In this document: positions 1 to 12,800 of the stretch, piece by piece
Layout: each line of letters starts with the position of its first letter
Position numbering within the stretch: the first letter of the stretch is position 1
From: Pteria penguin
Taxonomy: Eukaryota; Mollusca; Bivalvia; Pterioida; Pteriidae
Assembly (NCBI GenBank): GCA_035048485.1
Contig: CM068588.1
Span: forward strand, 558,001-622,000
Direction of reading: 5' to 3'
Length of the DNA stretch: 64,000 nucleotides
The notes under the pieces: model-generated
The model's database searches: none
What the model saw: only the letters and a program-made list of their open reading frames with translations
Told to the model about the DNA's origin: nothing
Program-made: the position numbers and the translations under genes

Positions 1-709
1 TATTCTCACATCAAACTGGAATAAAAATTTGAAGACTAAAGGAAATCAAAAATTTAAAAAGAAAACTATTACACATATCCATACCTAAACAATATAATGG
101 CAATCAAATTCTGAAGATGTACTCATCTATATGGAAATTAAAGCGGACATGTTCTAAATATGCCAAGGATGCATAAAAACACTTTGTCACCATATATACT
201 TACTGGTAGTAAATTTCACTTTTCATACGACATACATATACCGTTCTAATTAATGATACAGTAATAAAACAATTATTGGAAACTGTCATAATCTCAAAGT
301 CAGTCATCATCAAAGACTACATACATCATAAAAAAGCAACAAAATTAATTCCTTGATCCTAGAAAAAAAAAATCCATAAATCATCAGTACTACACATTGC
401 ATTATTATCTCAGGCATTAATATTCCGTACTAGCCATGGCAAGCTCTTGTAACTGTCAGAAAAGTCTCCTATTCAAACTTAGAGTCAAACTGCTCCTTCC
501 CTACCTAATTCCATGGAAAAATTCATCATGTTCATCATGACTGAATGTTCACAGTAATGTCCTATCCCCCTCTTCCATCATCTTCCAGACTGTTTATAAG
601 AGACCACTGTGACAGAACCATAATATACATACAGAGAGACTTCCCTGTACACATGTAAATATATATATGTATATGCATAAATTGGTTACAGCTAGGAGTG
701 TGTATGGCC
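1..709. other. sequence downstream of CAPZA; probable 3' UTR and flank
   Basis: AT-rich sequence with no gene recognised. It presumably includes the CAPZA 3' UTR on the minus strand. I did not find an AATAAA or ATTAAA on that strand, so the polyadenylation site may lie before the window. Confidence 0.4.
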
Positions 710-850
710 TCATTGATTCTTCAGTGCACTGCCGATTTTGTAACCAATTATTTTGTTCCAGTCTATCTTGGTACGTGTCACAGGTAACTGACGTCTCAGA
801 GCTTTGAAGGTAGTGTCTGACATTGTAACATAGTTCTCAGAAATGGCTTT
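710..850 (-). CDS. CAPZA: CAPZA coding exon 10 (C-terminus and stop)
   Basis: Encodes residues 243-288, from [20 protein letters not shown] through [19 protein letters not shown] to SALKNQ and TGA. This is the conserved C-terminal actin-binding tail of CapZ alpha. The acceptor is CTTTGCAG. Confidence 0.97.
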   Translation of the reverse strand, partial: KAISENYVTMSDTTFKALRRQLPVTRTKIDWNKIIGYKIGSALKNQ

Positions 851-3800
851 CTGCAAAGAGAAGATGAAATCTATTATAACTTTTGTCACTATATTTGACT
901 TTCAGGAAATCTGTACCTGTATTGTGGAGGATAATTTCTGCATGGTTGGAAAATTATTCTGCTCAAGGTAGTCTGAAAGACCCGACTAGATACTGTGATT
1001 TAGATGGATCGAGTTTGGGTTTTGTTCTGCGATTTGGATGGTATGAGGCTGGGCTTTTATTCTGTGATTTGGATGGATCGAGTTTGGGTTTTGTTCTGTG
1101 CTTTGGATGGTATGAGGCTGGGCTTTTATTCTGTGATTTAAATGGTTCAAGACTGGGTATTGTTATGATTCAAGACTGGGTTTCATTTTTTTGGTTTGGA
1201 TGGTCTGAAGCTGGGTTTTGTTCTGTGATTTGGATGGGTCAAGGTTGTTCTGTGATTTGGATGGGTCAAGGTTGGTTTTTTTTCCAGACACAAACCTGTA
1301 TGAAAATACAGATTTTTCCTAGGTAATCCCCTAAAGGATCCAGTAGGCACTTATACATTTCGCTTGAAACCTATAATTCATTAAAATGATCACTTTAAAA
1401 TGACATACACAACCACTATTCCTGTACAAAAATCAGTGGTTTTCTTATCATACTCCAAGTGGAGCTACATGGATTTTATCAGCAGAAGAATTTATTTAGC
1501 ACTGTTCCAGGTTTAGTTGAAATCAATGCCTCTCGATAAGAAGGAGCATAATGGTTGCAATGAGAAGACAGGCTAGGCATGACTAAACACAATTACATTA
1601 AAGAATGAAGGACAAATAAACTAAAAATTATTATGCCCATTGTGGTACAAGCAAGGAATGGATACAATTAATTTCAACCAAGAAAATATTTGGTGCCCTA
1701 TGATATCCTTGCACTTACCTGATAGTCTCCCTCGGCAGATGCCACTATCTTCTCAAACTCTTTCGCCATCTGTTGTTCTGACTAAAACCAAATAATAAGA
1801 GATCTTTAAATAAAAAACAATAAACTCGGAATTCACTATATATCGGTCTCCTTACCTTCTTCTGGTGAATTTATTAGAATTGGTAATGTTAGCTAGGTAA
1901 AATCCATCTTACTCTATAACCAATATATGAAAAATTACAATAAACAAAGAATTATGTCATAGCGTATACACATGTATAACATATAGCGTGCTTCTGGGAA
2001 AATAATTCTCTCAATATACAGCGTTATTAATATCAGAAGGTCAGGAGACCGATATATAGTGAATTCCGAGTTTATTGTTCTTTATTTTATGTTACTTCCC
2101 TTTGAAGGACTTTTGAGATGCTTGATAAACAAATCTTTATTTTTTCAAAGAGATAAAAAAACTATATAAATTAAGATTTTCATTATTATAGATCTTATAA
2201 GCTTGCTGCTATTATTATACAATACTTTCCCTAATGATTCATGACAATGCATCAACTTAACTTGACACTGAAAAGGCTGATCTCTACAGTATGAACTTAA
2301 AATGATATTGAAGAACTGACCTAAACAATATCAACTTACCGTGACATTGAGGGACTGTTTGACCTCTTTAGAGCTAACTAATTGTACATTCCCATCTTCA
2401 TAATAATGAACCTAAAAAACAAATTTGTTGACTGTGATTAATTCTGCAAGCATACTTTTACAATACTATAATCTAACTTAATATGGGGGGTGAAGATGAA
2501 AAGACAAAGCAGTTAATGACTTTATGTCACAGAAAAATATATGACTCAAACAAAGGAATCTGCTCAAAATAATGACCTTGCAGAACTTAAACTTGGTTTA
2601 CCTGAACTTTTAAGATGCCAGTTAATTCTGCTTTCCCACCCGACTCTGGAAATGTGACAGACCACTGTGACCTCCATCTACCATTCCTAAAAATAGGTAA
2701 AGAGAGGCAAAAATATATTTCAATTTGTAACAAAACAATGAAGATCAGGGTCAAACTCTATTAGCAGAATGTAGGTCAGCACATCTTAATACATGTACTT
2801 TTATATGTCCTTGTTTTAGCATGACCAAACTTCAGCTGCAAGACATGGACATATTTTGGATTATGCTGTAAGTAAATAGGGGTACAATTCTTTACATTGG
2901 GGAAACTTGCACTTTGAGAAACAGACAGGCCAGCAGGATAAGTTTCATCAAATTAAGTGGTCAGCAATAATAACTTACCCTAGCCTGTCAACAGAAGGTA
3001 ATACAAACACTTTCTTCCAACTCAAGTAAAATTTTTCCATTTGTAATTATGTAATCTGAATTATCTACTTATCTGTCATTGCATCTCATTGGCAGAAAAA
3101 AACATGTGGATGATTCCAATAACATAAAACAAACCAGACAAAAGCTGTAGCAAAGTCTGTGTATTGCACTCTGTTGACAGATAGGGAGTATATTGTTATT
3201 ACCAGCCCCTTGCTTAATGTTTAAATGTACAGGGCATCTGCTCTGTTTGATGCAAGTTTCACTAAATTGTGCTAGCTATATCGTTTATCAAGAGTGCAAG
3301 TTTATGTTAAGTTAATTACAACATAGTCCTAATATAGGGCCATACCTAGTAGATAAACTTTAGACAGGCAAAAAGTTGAAAGTAGAGATATGTGTATGTT
3401 AGTAAATTTGTGATTGCTGGGACCCACATCAGTTCTGCATCAGTGTTTTCAATGCATTTGTGTTAGCTTAATAGTAAACTAACACACACTGATGGTGCTT
3501 ACTACACTAAATATAAATCCCATTAAAATATGGACACATACAACATCCTTCTGAATAAAACAAGAAACCATCAAAGACAGTATGACCGGAAACCATCAAA
3601 GACAGTATGACCGGAAACCATAAACTATGAGGTCTCAGCAGTCACTCGTTTTCTGAGAGAACTCCTGAATGCTGACTAAGTCTGATGTAGGTACTGTATC
3701 ATTAATGGTACACAAGAGGTCAAACTAAACATAAAATCTGTGTTCACTTAAATGTGAAATCAAAGTCAAGGTAACCAACTTGGTTGGTTCAAAAGTCAGG

Positions 3801-6800
3801 TTCAACTAACCAGAAATTTTTGGGTTGGAATTGATGGCTTTCTATACAGACTATGAGGGTGATGTTGCTCCCAGAACTACTCCCATATACCGCTACATGG
3901 CCATTGCTAAAGTGGGAATTCCTATAGGCTGTCAAAGATGATTCCACAGCTGCCCTCCACGGCTCGGCAGCTTTGTCAGTATCTGCTGGACGGAAATCCG
4001 AAGCTTCCTTTCGTAAATGATCATACCTGTAAAATCATGGGATATGTCACATGGGCCATACAACAATGTTAACCATTACGCAGCTTCTATTCAACACTAA
4101 AGTATTATAATCAAAGGACCTGAGGTCCTGAAAGATACTCCTGCTAACATCTTGTTGTGAGTAGAGATCTATATGTATCACACTAAGGACACCCGACCTC
4201 ATTTTGTATGAAGTTGATTGAAATGAGTTATGTTATTTCAAATGAATTAAAATAAGGTAGTGCACAGAGAAACCTGCTCATAAGGTTATCCAATAGTGTG
4301 ATTCAATGACAGTGGTGGGTTCAGAGTGCCCCCCTACCACCATATATTTATAAGTAAAAATCCAGATTTGGCATCAAAAATGGATGAGTAGTTTGGCTGG
4401 CCCCCCCTTTTCGGAAATCCTGATCTGCCACTGCATGGAGTGTCCATCTTATCTTGTTAGGTGTTTTTAGTTTTTTTTATATACTGATTTGCATATTTAA
4501 AGGCTAGATTGATTATTCAATTTATACGATGAGACTGATGAACTAAAAGCAAGAGTGTTCCATGCAACACATTATCCCTTTAGTGAAGGCTACATGCTTG
4601 GGTATGATGTTTTCCACATACGTCCTTAATTCCCAGTAACGACAGTGTATTGCAATGAAAATAGTCCTAGATTCTCTGCCCTTCTCCCACTTTTAATATC
4701 GGCAGTTAGGGATAGGGTTAGGGGGAAATTCCAACTTTTGATGAACAAAGTCTCTCTGACCCTCTCCCACAAACCACCGATATCAAAAGAGGAAGAAGGG
4801 CAGAGAATCTCAGACTACAATGAAAACTGTAAAGTAGTCCCTAGACAACTCGATTTGACTGTAGTTTGGGTAAAAGAAAGTACGAATAAAAAATCAGTTC
4901 ATAAAACACATCGTTATACATTTGTAGTTTGAAAATGTTTTATCTTTATCATTATATGAAATGTGGAAAAAAAAAACCCATTTCATTTTCAAAGTGTGAA
5001 AATTAAGAGAAAATAGAAGAGATGAGGAAATTAAGATTACATGTATGAATATTGGTCACCATGAATGTTGATTGTGCGAATAGAGTGATGAACATAAATT
5101 CATACACAATTGCTTTCGTCTTGGCAGGGGAGGGGACATTTTTTAAAAGAATTCATATGATTGGGTTGATGTAAAAACCCATTTTATTTTTAAAGTGTGA
5201 AAATTAAGAGAAAAGAGAAGAGACGAGGAAATTGAAGATTACATGTACGAATATTGGTCACCATGAATGTTGATTGTGTGAATTGACTGATGAACATAAA
5301 TTCATACACAATTGCTTTCGTCTTGGCAGGGGAGGGGACGTTTTCTAAAAGAATTCACACAATTGTGGTCAAAACTTATCTTTAAGAAAGACTCTTACAC
5401 TGAATTGATTAAATCATCACAGTTGTCCTCACTAAAATAGACAAACACTGACACAGACATCGTACTATTTCTTCAAAGGTTGTGATTGGGTTGACGTAAA
5501 TCTGACCTTTGAACTTTGAATACGATAACAGTAAGATACTCCTTATCAAGGGGTATCTTTAAAAGCACCTGAATACCTCTGAAACATTACATATACGCAT
5601 TTCAAACACTACAAAGCTTTTGGTCACCTCTTATACACTACATTACTTTAAATTATTTATTGAAAGACAAATCTTACCAGAAAGATTGTTTATTACGAGG
5701 ATCTAAGAATCTGTTTCCGCCTAAGTCTCCATGCTCTGTGATCAATGCCTAAAAAGATAAACTTCTTTAATACAAGTGATGTACATTGCTCATCATCACA
5801 AAAGAATCAAATAAACTGAGAAGTCCTTTTATAAAAAAAATAATTTATGTAGCAATCACTCAGTACATATATACAAATATTCGGGGGTTGCTCCCTTCGA
5901 CTGGTTCTACTTGAAAGTCTTTGTCATCTTTCTAATTCAATTCAGTCACCCCTGTGTACTTTTTTCATCATTATTAATACCTACACTCTGATTAATTTTT
6001 CCTTAACTGGCAAATCTTCAAATCTACTTACGTGTTCTTCTGACCCTTCCACTTTACATGGCGTGAACTGATCTTTGTTGTACTGTGCAAAGGCCCTGAA
6101 AATGATGATTGTATCAGTACAATGAGGTGTTAAGAACACATGTAACCCCTAGCTAAGCACATATGTAAGCCCCCATCCCTTTTCCAAACAAGTTTAATTT
6201 TCACCATATCAGTGGTGCCTGAATGTATATGACATGTCTTGTATCATAATATCAGTATATTTTACCTGCTACTGACTATGCCTATTGGTAAACAATTCAC
6301 AAATTCATATTCTGCATTTATATATAAAGTTCTATCAGGGCCTTCAGACCAACACTTCTTTCTTTCTAGAATTTTTATTATGATGTTAAGGCTTTGACTG
6401 TAACATTATTTTAAGAGAAAATGAGCAGAAACTGAATAATGACGGAATGACAGGACAGGGTAACACTATATGCCCCCGTCCATTTCATGGTGGGGGCAAA
6501 AAAAAAACATAGCAAAAGTTAAAGTCTTTTAAATAGGTTAAAGTCCAAGGTCACTAGGTGAAAAGTCATGGCATAATTTGAAAGCTCTGGTTGTAAGGAA
6601 CCTAAGTGTAAAGTTCTGGTCGTAAGGAACCTAAGTGTAAAGTATCTTTACACTCCTCTTAGTTACTGCTATTTTGCTTCAATCAGAAACTTTAACACAA
6701 ATGTTCACAGACAGACAGACGGACATTTCCAATTTATAGGCCAGTGGGCCGTTTCACAAAGAATCATACGTACGATATTTTATGTACGTACAAAAATTTC

Positions 6801-9800
6801 CTTAAGATTTAAGGATTTTTTTTGTATGAACGTAAAGTATCGTACGTATGATTCTCTGTGAAACGGCCCACAGAATTGCTTTGCAATCTGGCTAGAAAGT
6901 ACAAAGATATTACTGAATTCATCTTAGAGCTATCCATATCTACTTTTACCCAGATTACCAATAACTTGGTGTTGTAAGGAGGGAAAAAGGAAAAAGGAAT
7001 TAAATTATCTATTTCTGTGACACTCGCTTACCCAGAAGCTTCATTCTTCAGTAATTCATCATCATTCAGCAAAATACGAACATCTGAAACAAGAGAGCAT
7101 CAACTAAATAACAATAAATGTTGTAGGAAATATCATATGTGCAGTATGTATCATAATCCAAATTATACTAGTTTTTATTTGACCTATATAGTGACGGCAT
7201 CTGCCGGATACATTGAATAAAACTTTATACCTTTGCAATGGACCCATCTGAAGCAGTGAGGGATTCTTTATGTGCCAAGCCTACCCTCACACGGGGCCTC
7301 AGTTTTTACTGTCTCATCTGAGAGACAGGACACCAGAGTGCCAAGCGCAGGAGTTGAACCTGCGACCTTTTGGTCACGAGTCCAAGCACCTCATCCACTG
7401 AGCTACACCAGCTTATATTACACTACTTATATCCACAATGAAGTATACTATTTACTGCACTGTCAATTTACGCAAAATATTCTATAAAGATAAACTATTC
7501 CCAGTTTCTGAACTACACATTTTGTTATCTAGCTACTTTGCTTCAAAACAAGGAAATAATTTAAATATAGAACATATAAAATGCGTGTTTCTCAGGAAAT
7601 AGTCAAGTGCTATAGAAGTATCAGTGGCGGATTTAGAGGGAGGGCCCAGGGGGCCCGGGCCCCCCCTTTTGGCCACATATTTACTAGTAAAAATCCAGAT
7701 TTTGCACCAAAAATGGCTGAGAAGTTTGGCTAATACACTTTTTGGAAATTCTGGATCCACCTCTGAGTATGTTTAAGATTTTTAACATTATAAATCATTG
7801 TGAAGTATGTATAAGTTCTGTAGAGGGCACTAGAGAGAATTATGCTATAATTAGGCTGAAACATTTCCCATGCATCTGATATTGCAGACAAAATAAAAAA
7901 TGGGCATTACATTTGGAGCCTAGGTAGTACATTTGGTCAGAGTGTAAAGTCAGCAGATTTTAAAAAGAGGGATTGATTGATTGATTGAATGTTGTTTTAC
8001 ATCACTCCACGATTATTTCACGTTTATGGTGACTGCATCTGTCTGATGCATTGCATACAATTGCAACAAACCCACCTAAAGCAGTAAGGGATCTTTTATG
8101 TACCACGCCTACTGTGACACAGGACCTCAGTTTTTACTGACTCATCCGAAAGACAGAACACCGGTGCACCCAGGGAGGGAGTCGAACCCGGGATCTCTTG
8201 ATCATGAGCCAAGCACCTTATCCACTAGGCCACACCGGCTTTAAAAAGTGGGACAAAAACAGACAACCAACATGGCCTTGTCTACATGTAACTTTATTAC
8301 TTCCCTATCTTTCTAGGTAAGATGATACAGGAAACACATTCCATCCCCGTCAACCTTAAGATCATTTGAATGTTAAACACTAAAACAGTGCTGGATTTAG
8401 ATCCAGTACGAGACCTCATGAGTGGTGAGTTTCATCTTTGTCTCTTTCTCAGTGAGAGGATTTTCAGTTTTTATAAATTTATGCAAAATAGAGGTAATAT
8501 GAATAATATGTAATTTCTGTGGGGAGGCGGTTAAATTTCCACTAAACCTTTCTGGATCAGTCACTGCTAAGCTATGGCCGTGAGTGTTAGCTTTACTACA
8601 AGACAACAGACATTCCATACCTAATTTGCCTTGTGCTTTTAATACATACAAGAGTATTCACAGAAATGTTTTATTGATAAGAAGGGAAGAAGGTAAACTG
8701 ATTCTTTGACTTACCATTAAAGACTTCATTAAATTCTCCTGGTGGAGCATGTAATATAAAATCTGAGGAAATGTTTACCTAAAAATAAAAATGATAAACA
8801 AAATCAACATTAACTATCTTCTTTGATTAATTTTTACTGTTAAATTTACAGAACAGTTTAGAGGTTTTGGAGAAAATACAGTGACAAAGCAGTGGGAGGA
8901 TCACATTAAACACAGTGAGAATGCAGGTGTAAAGTTACCTGTGATGGTTCACACCTTTGCATTAAATTACAGAAATTTATGCAAATTCTATAGGTATTTA
9001 CATTTCATGCACCTCGATATATCCTTGTGTTTTTTGTAAAAGTTTTTAGACACTGAATGTACTAAAATAGAACACTATCATTGCTTCAACTGTTGAACTA
9101 ACATCCCTCGATATACTTGTACATGTACTATGTTCAATTTAATATCATAAAGATTTGGAAATATGGCAAACCCTATTTTACATGTACACAAAACTAAGAA
9201 GTTTGGTTAAGGCCACATGTAACTGAAAATTCCTATTTTCTCTAAGTCTTGATTTCAGTCTGGTCTTTTAAAAATCTCCCTTCTGAGAGTGAACCTTAGT
9301 GAACTGTAGACCACCTTAGTGAACTGCAGACCACCTTAGTGAACTGTAGACCACTTTACTGAGAATGAACTGCAGACCACCTTACTGTGAAAGAATTGCA
9401 GACCACCTTTCTCAAAGTGATCTGCAGGCCACCTTTCTGAGAGTGAATTGCAGACCACCTTTCTGAGAGTGAATTGCAGGCCACCTTTCTGAGAGTGAAT
9501 TGCAAACCACCTTTCTCAGAGTGAATTGCAGGCCACCTTTTGAGAGTGAACTGCAGAACACTTTACTGAGAGTGAACTGTACACCACCTTAAGTTATTCA
9601 AAATGAACTGTAGACTATCTTACTGAGGGTAAACTTCATATCACATTACTGAGATTGAACTGAAAACCACTTTATTAGGAATGAACTGCAGATTCAATCT
9701 AAATACCATAGTAACATTTCAAATTTACACAACAGTTAAATGAAGTATATAACAGTAAAGTTCAGATTTTGTAAATAAAGTGTGATTTTTAAAATTCATT

Positions 9801-12800
9801 TACATTCATTTATCTCTATTCATAAAGTGTTCATTGATGTACATATTGGAAAGAAATAAGCACTGGGCATTCAATGATTCCATACTGGTTTCAGTGGTTT
9901 GTTACTGGAACTATAAGCCTAGGAAACCATACAATGATGTACCACTGACATGACAATCAATGTCGCTGTCTGTGCTGCTGATGTCAAGATTACTAGATCA
10001 GAACATTACATCAAGGGCATTTACATGAATAATCTTAAAGATCTGTCTACAGTGTAGACCATGTTGCTGGGGGAGTCGGAGGAGACATATAACGCAGTAA
10101 AATTCCAAAATAAATTGATCTATACAAGTAACACCTTTGCATACTATAATCACTGTATTTCATATGATTTCTAAATTATACTGGAAAACCAGAATTGGGA
10201 CAACAATAACTAAAGGAGAGATTCCACAACATTTAGACCATAATGAATGTACCAATTCTTCACTTTCTTTTTCATAATCACAGCATTTTGATACATTTTC
10301 CATCAGAGTCCATTACTTCAAGTGATCAACACAATCAAGTAGTTTGCAGCTAGAATAATGACATGATACAGAAATGTTCATTTCCTACAGGATGCTGCGT
10401 CCAGCAATTATCATGACAGTATCACGATACCTGTAATTACCCAGGTTCAATGAAGGGTATAAATTCAGTAAATGAAGGTTGTACATGTATATCTTACAAT
10501 GTACACATGGCGTCTAGGCATACACACTATACATTGTAGAAATTATAGATCTACTAAGTACATGTATAACAAAATGAACATTGTTATACCCTGTATAACA
10601 CTATTATTCATAATAAATACTGTAAATGTAATTTGCAAAGTAACAAATGATATATATTGCTGTAGACGTCACAACAATGTTCTACAGTGGACACTGATGG
10701 ACCACTCAAAAGCAGTAATGACTAATTGATCATTAGCCCATTTCACTAACATTTTGTAAGTGAACCTGTAAATACCGGTACAGTTGAACCCATAAAAGAA
10801 CTTACAATGAAAATGTGCTTTGCTAAAAACTGTAAGCCTAAACTTGCAATGAAAATTCATCGAAAGTTACAGTATGTGAAATTCAAATTCAAAGTTGATT
10901 CCCTAAATACCTGATTTACAGGATCAGTTACAGTTACGTCTAAGATTGTTAGTGAAACGGGCTACAGGTGCCTTATAAACGGGCTACAGGTGCCTTATAT
11001 AAATGGGCTACAGCCTACAGGTGCCTTATAAACGGGCTACAGGTGCCTTATAAAAGTCAGCATCTCCTGTTTGATTTGCCCCATCTACAAGACAGCCCAA
11101 AGCACACTGCCATGATTTGACACATTAGAAGTAGTTTCCTCTACCAATGTAAAGCATAACAACTTGCAATCTAACTGAAATCAGACCTATACATGCTCCT
11201 GTTTTCTCGACATATCAGAAAACAGGAGTGCATATAGGTCTGACTTCAATTGGATTGAAGAACTTGAAAACATGATTTTATAAGAAAGATTTGCTTGTAG
11301 ATGTTTATTTTTGTATGTTGATTTTAGAATCATGAGCCTGCAACATGTTAAGCTGAACGTAAATAATTGATCTCTGTTATGTCATAGTGCATAGTGGAGA
11401 TCAGAAAGCATGACACATCTTGTACATATACTTCCTGTATCAATACGAGTTAATTACTATCTCTCTATGTGAACATATTGTAAATACAAATGTATTTCCT
11501 GCTTCCTATGCTTATTTAATCACATATAAGTCAGGGAAGAAACGTAAAGATGGACTGCTGTGTGATTTTAAAGCAAAGATTTGCTTGTAGTCTGTTCATA
11601 TTCATATGTTGATTTTAGAATCACAAGCCTGCAACATGTTAAGCTGAAATTGACCTCTGTTATGTCATAGTGCATAGTGGAGATAACAAAGCATGACATA
11701 TCTTGTACATGTACTTCCTGTATCAATACGAGTTAATTACTATCTCTCTATGTGAGCACACTGTAAATATTTCCTGCTTCCTATGCTTATTTAATCACAA
11801 ATAGGTCAGGGAATAAACATGAAAATGAAGAAGAAGACTGCTGTGTAACTGGCCAGAACAGGTACACCACATTACTACACATGAAGAATTAACTCTGTTC
11901 AATTTTCTAAACAAGGACTATAACCAATATCATACTTTTTCACTAAACAATAAAAGCACATAACAACATCAATAGGACAAATGACATCTATATTTCGCAC
12001 ACTTTGGGTCATGGTTAAGTTATGTATTATTACAAATTTTACCCATCTATGACAAGTACATGTATTAATCAAATCACTGCACTTATCAGTTCTGATTTTC
12101 ATTTACTGGTACCTGTATTCTACTAATGTCAGAAATGAAAAGAATTTTTAAGGAATGGGAGACATGTATACAATTTCTTAGCATAATTTTGACAATACCA
12201 ATTTCAGCACAATTTTCTTTAACGGTACTGAATGTGCTTATTTTTAGACCAAGGCTCACTAGCAGGTTATCCTGTGTTGTGATCCAGTAAATACCATCTA
12301 TTACCCATACATGTAAACTAGATGACAGGTGGACCATATTACCTGATGACATTTTCTAATGAGGATAAGCCCTTAATGAGAAGCTGTACTGAATGTACAA
12401 AGACAAAAGTCCATCATGCCATCATCCATGTTCATGGAATGTGACAATTATTACCACAAGTATCATAACACTCAAATTACCCAGAATATTAGATTGTCGA
12501 AAATAACTACTGGAAAAAAAATTGTTGCCCAAATAGAGCAGTCAACATTTAATGATAATAAAACAATGAAAATACGGTGTCCTCCTTCAATTTTTACCAA
12601 AATAACAGGAAACCAAAAAATACATGTACCTACATGTATATATGAAAACCCTGATCTCTTAATGAAAATAAAAACATCTACAACAAAAGTTTCTCATTCA
12701 AGAAGTCTACACGATAGGTAACGTATTGGTAACCATGACATTTTGTTTAACAACAAAAAATGTCGAATTAAATTTTCCATTAAAAAAGTAAACTTTGGAA

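Noticed and set aside
4700..4730. Interstitial telomere repeat (TTAGGG-like run)
   Set aside because: Only about three degenerate units inside the loop of a fold-back element, too short to claim.
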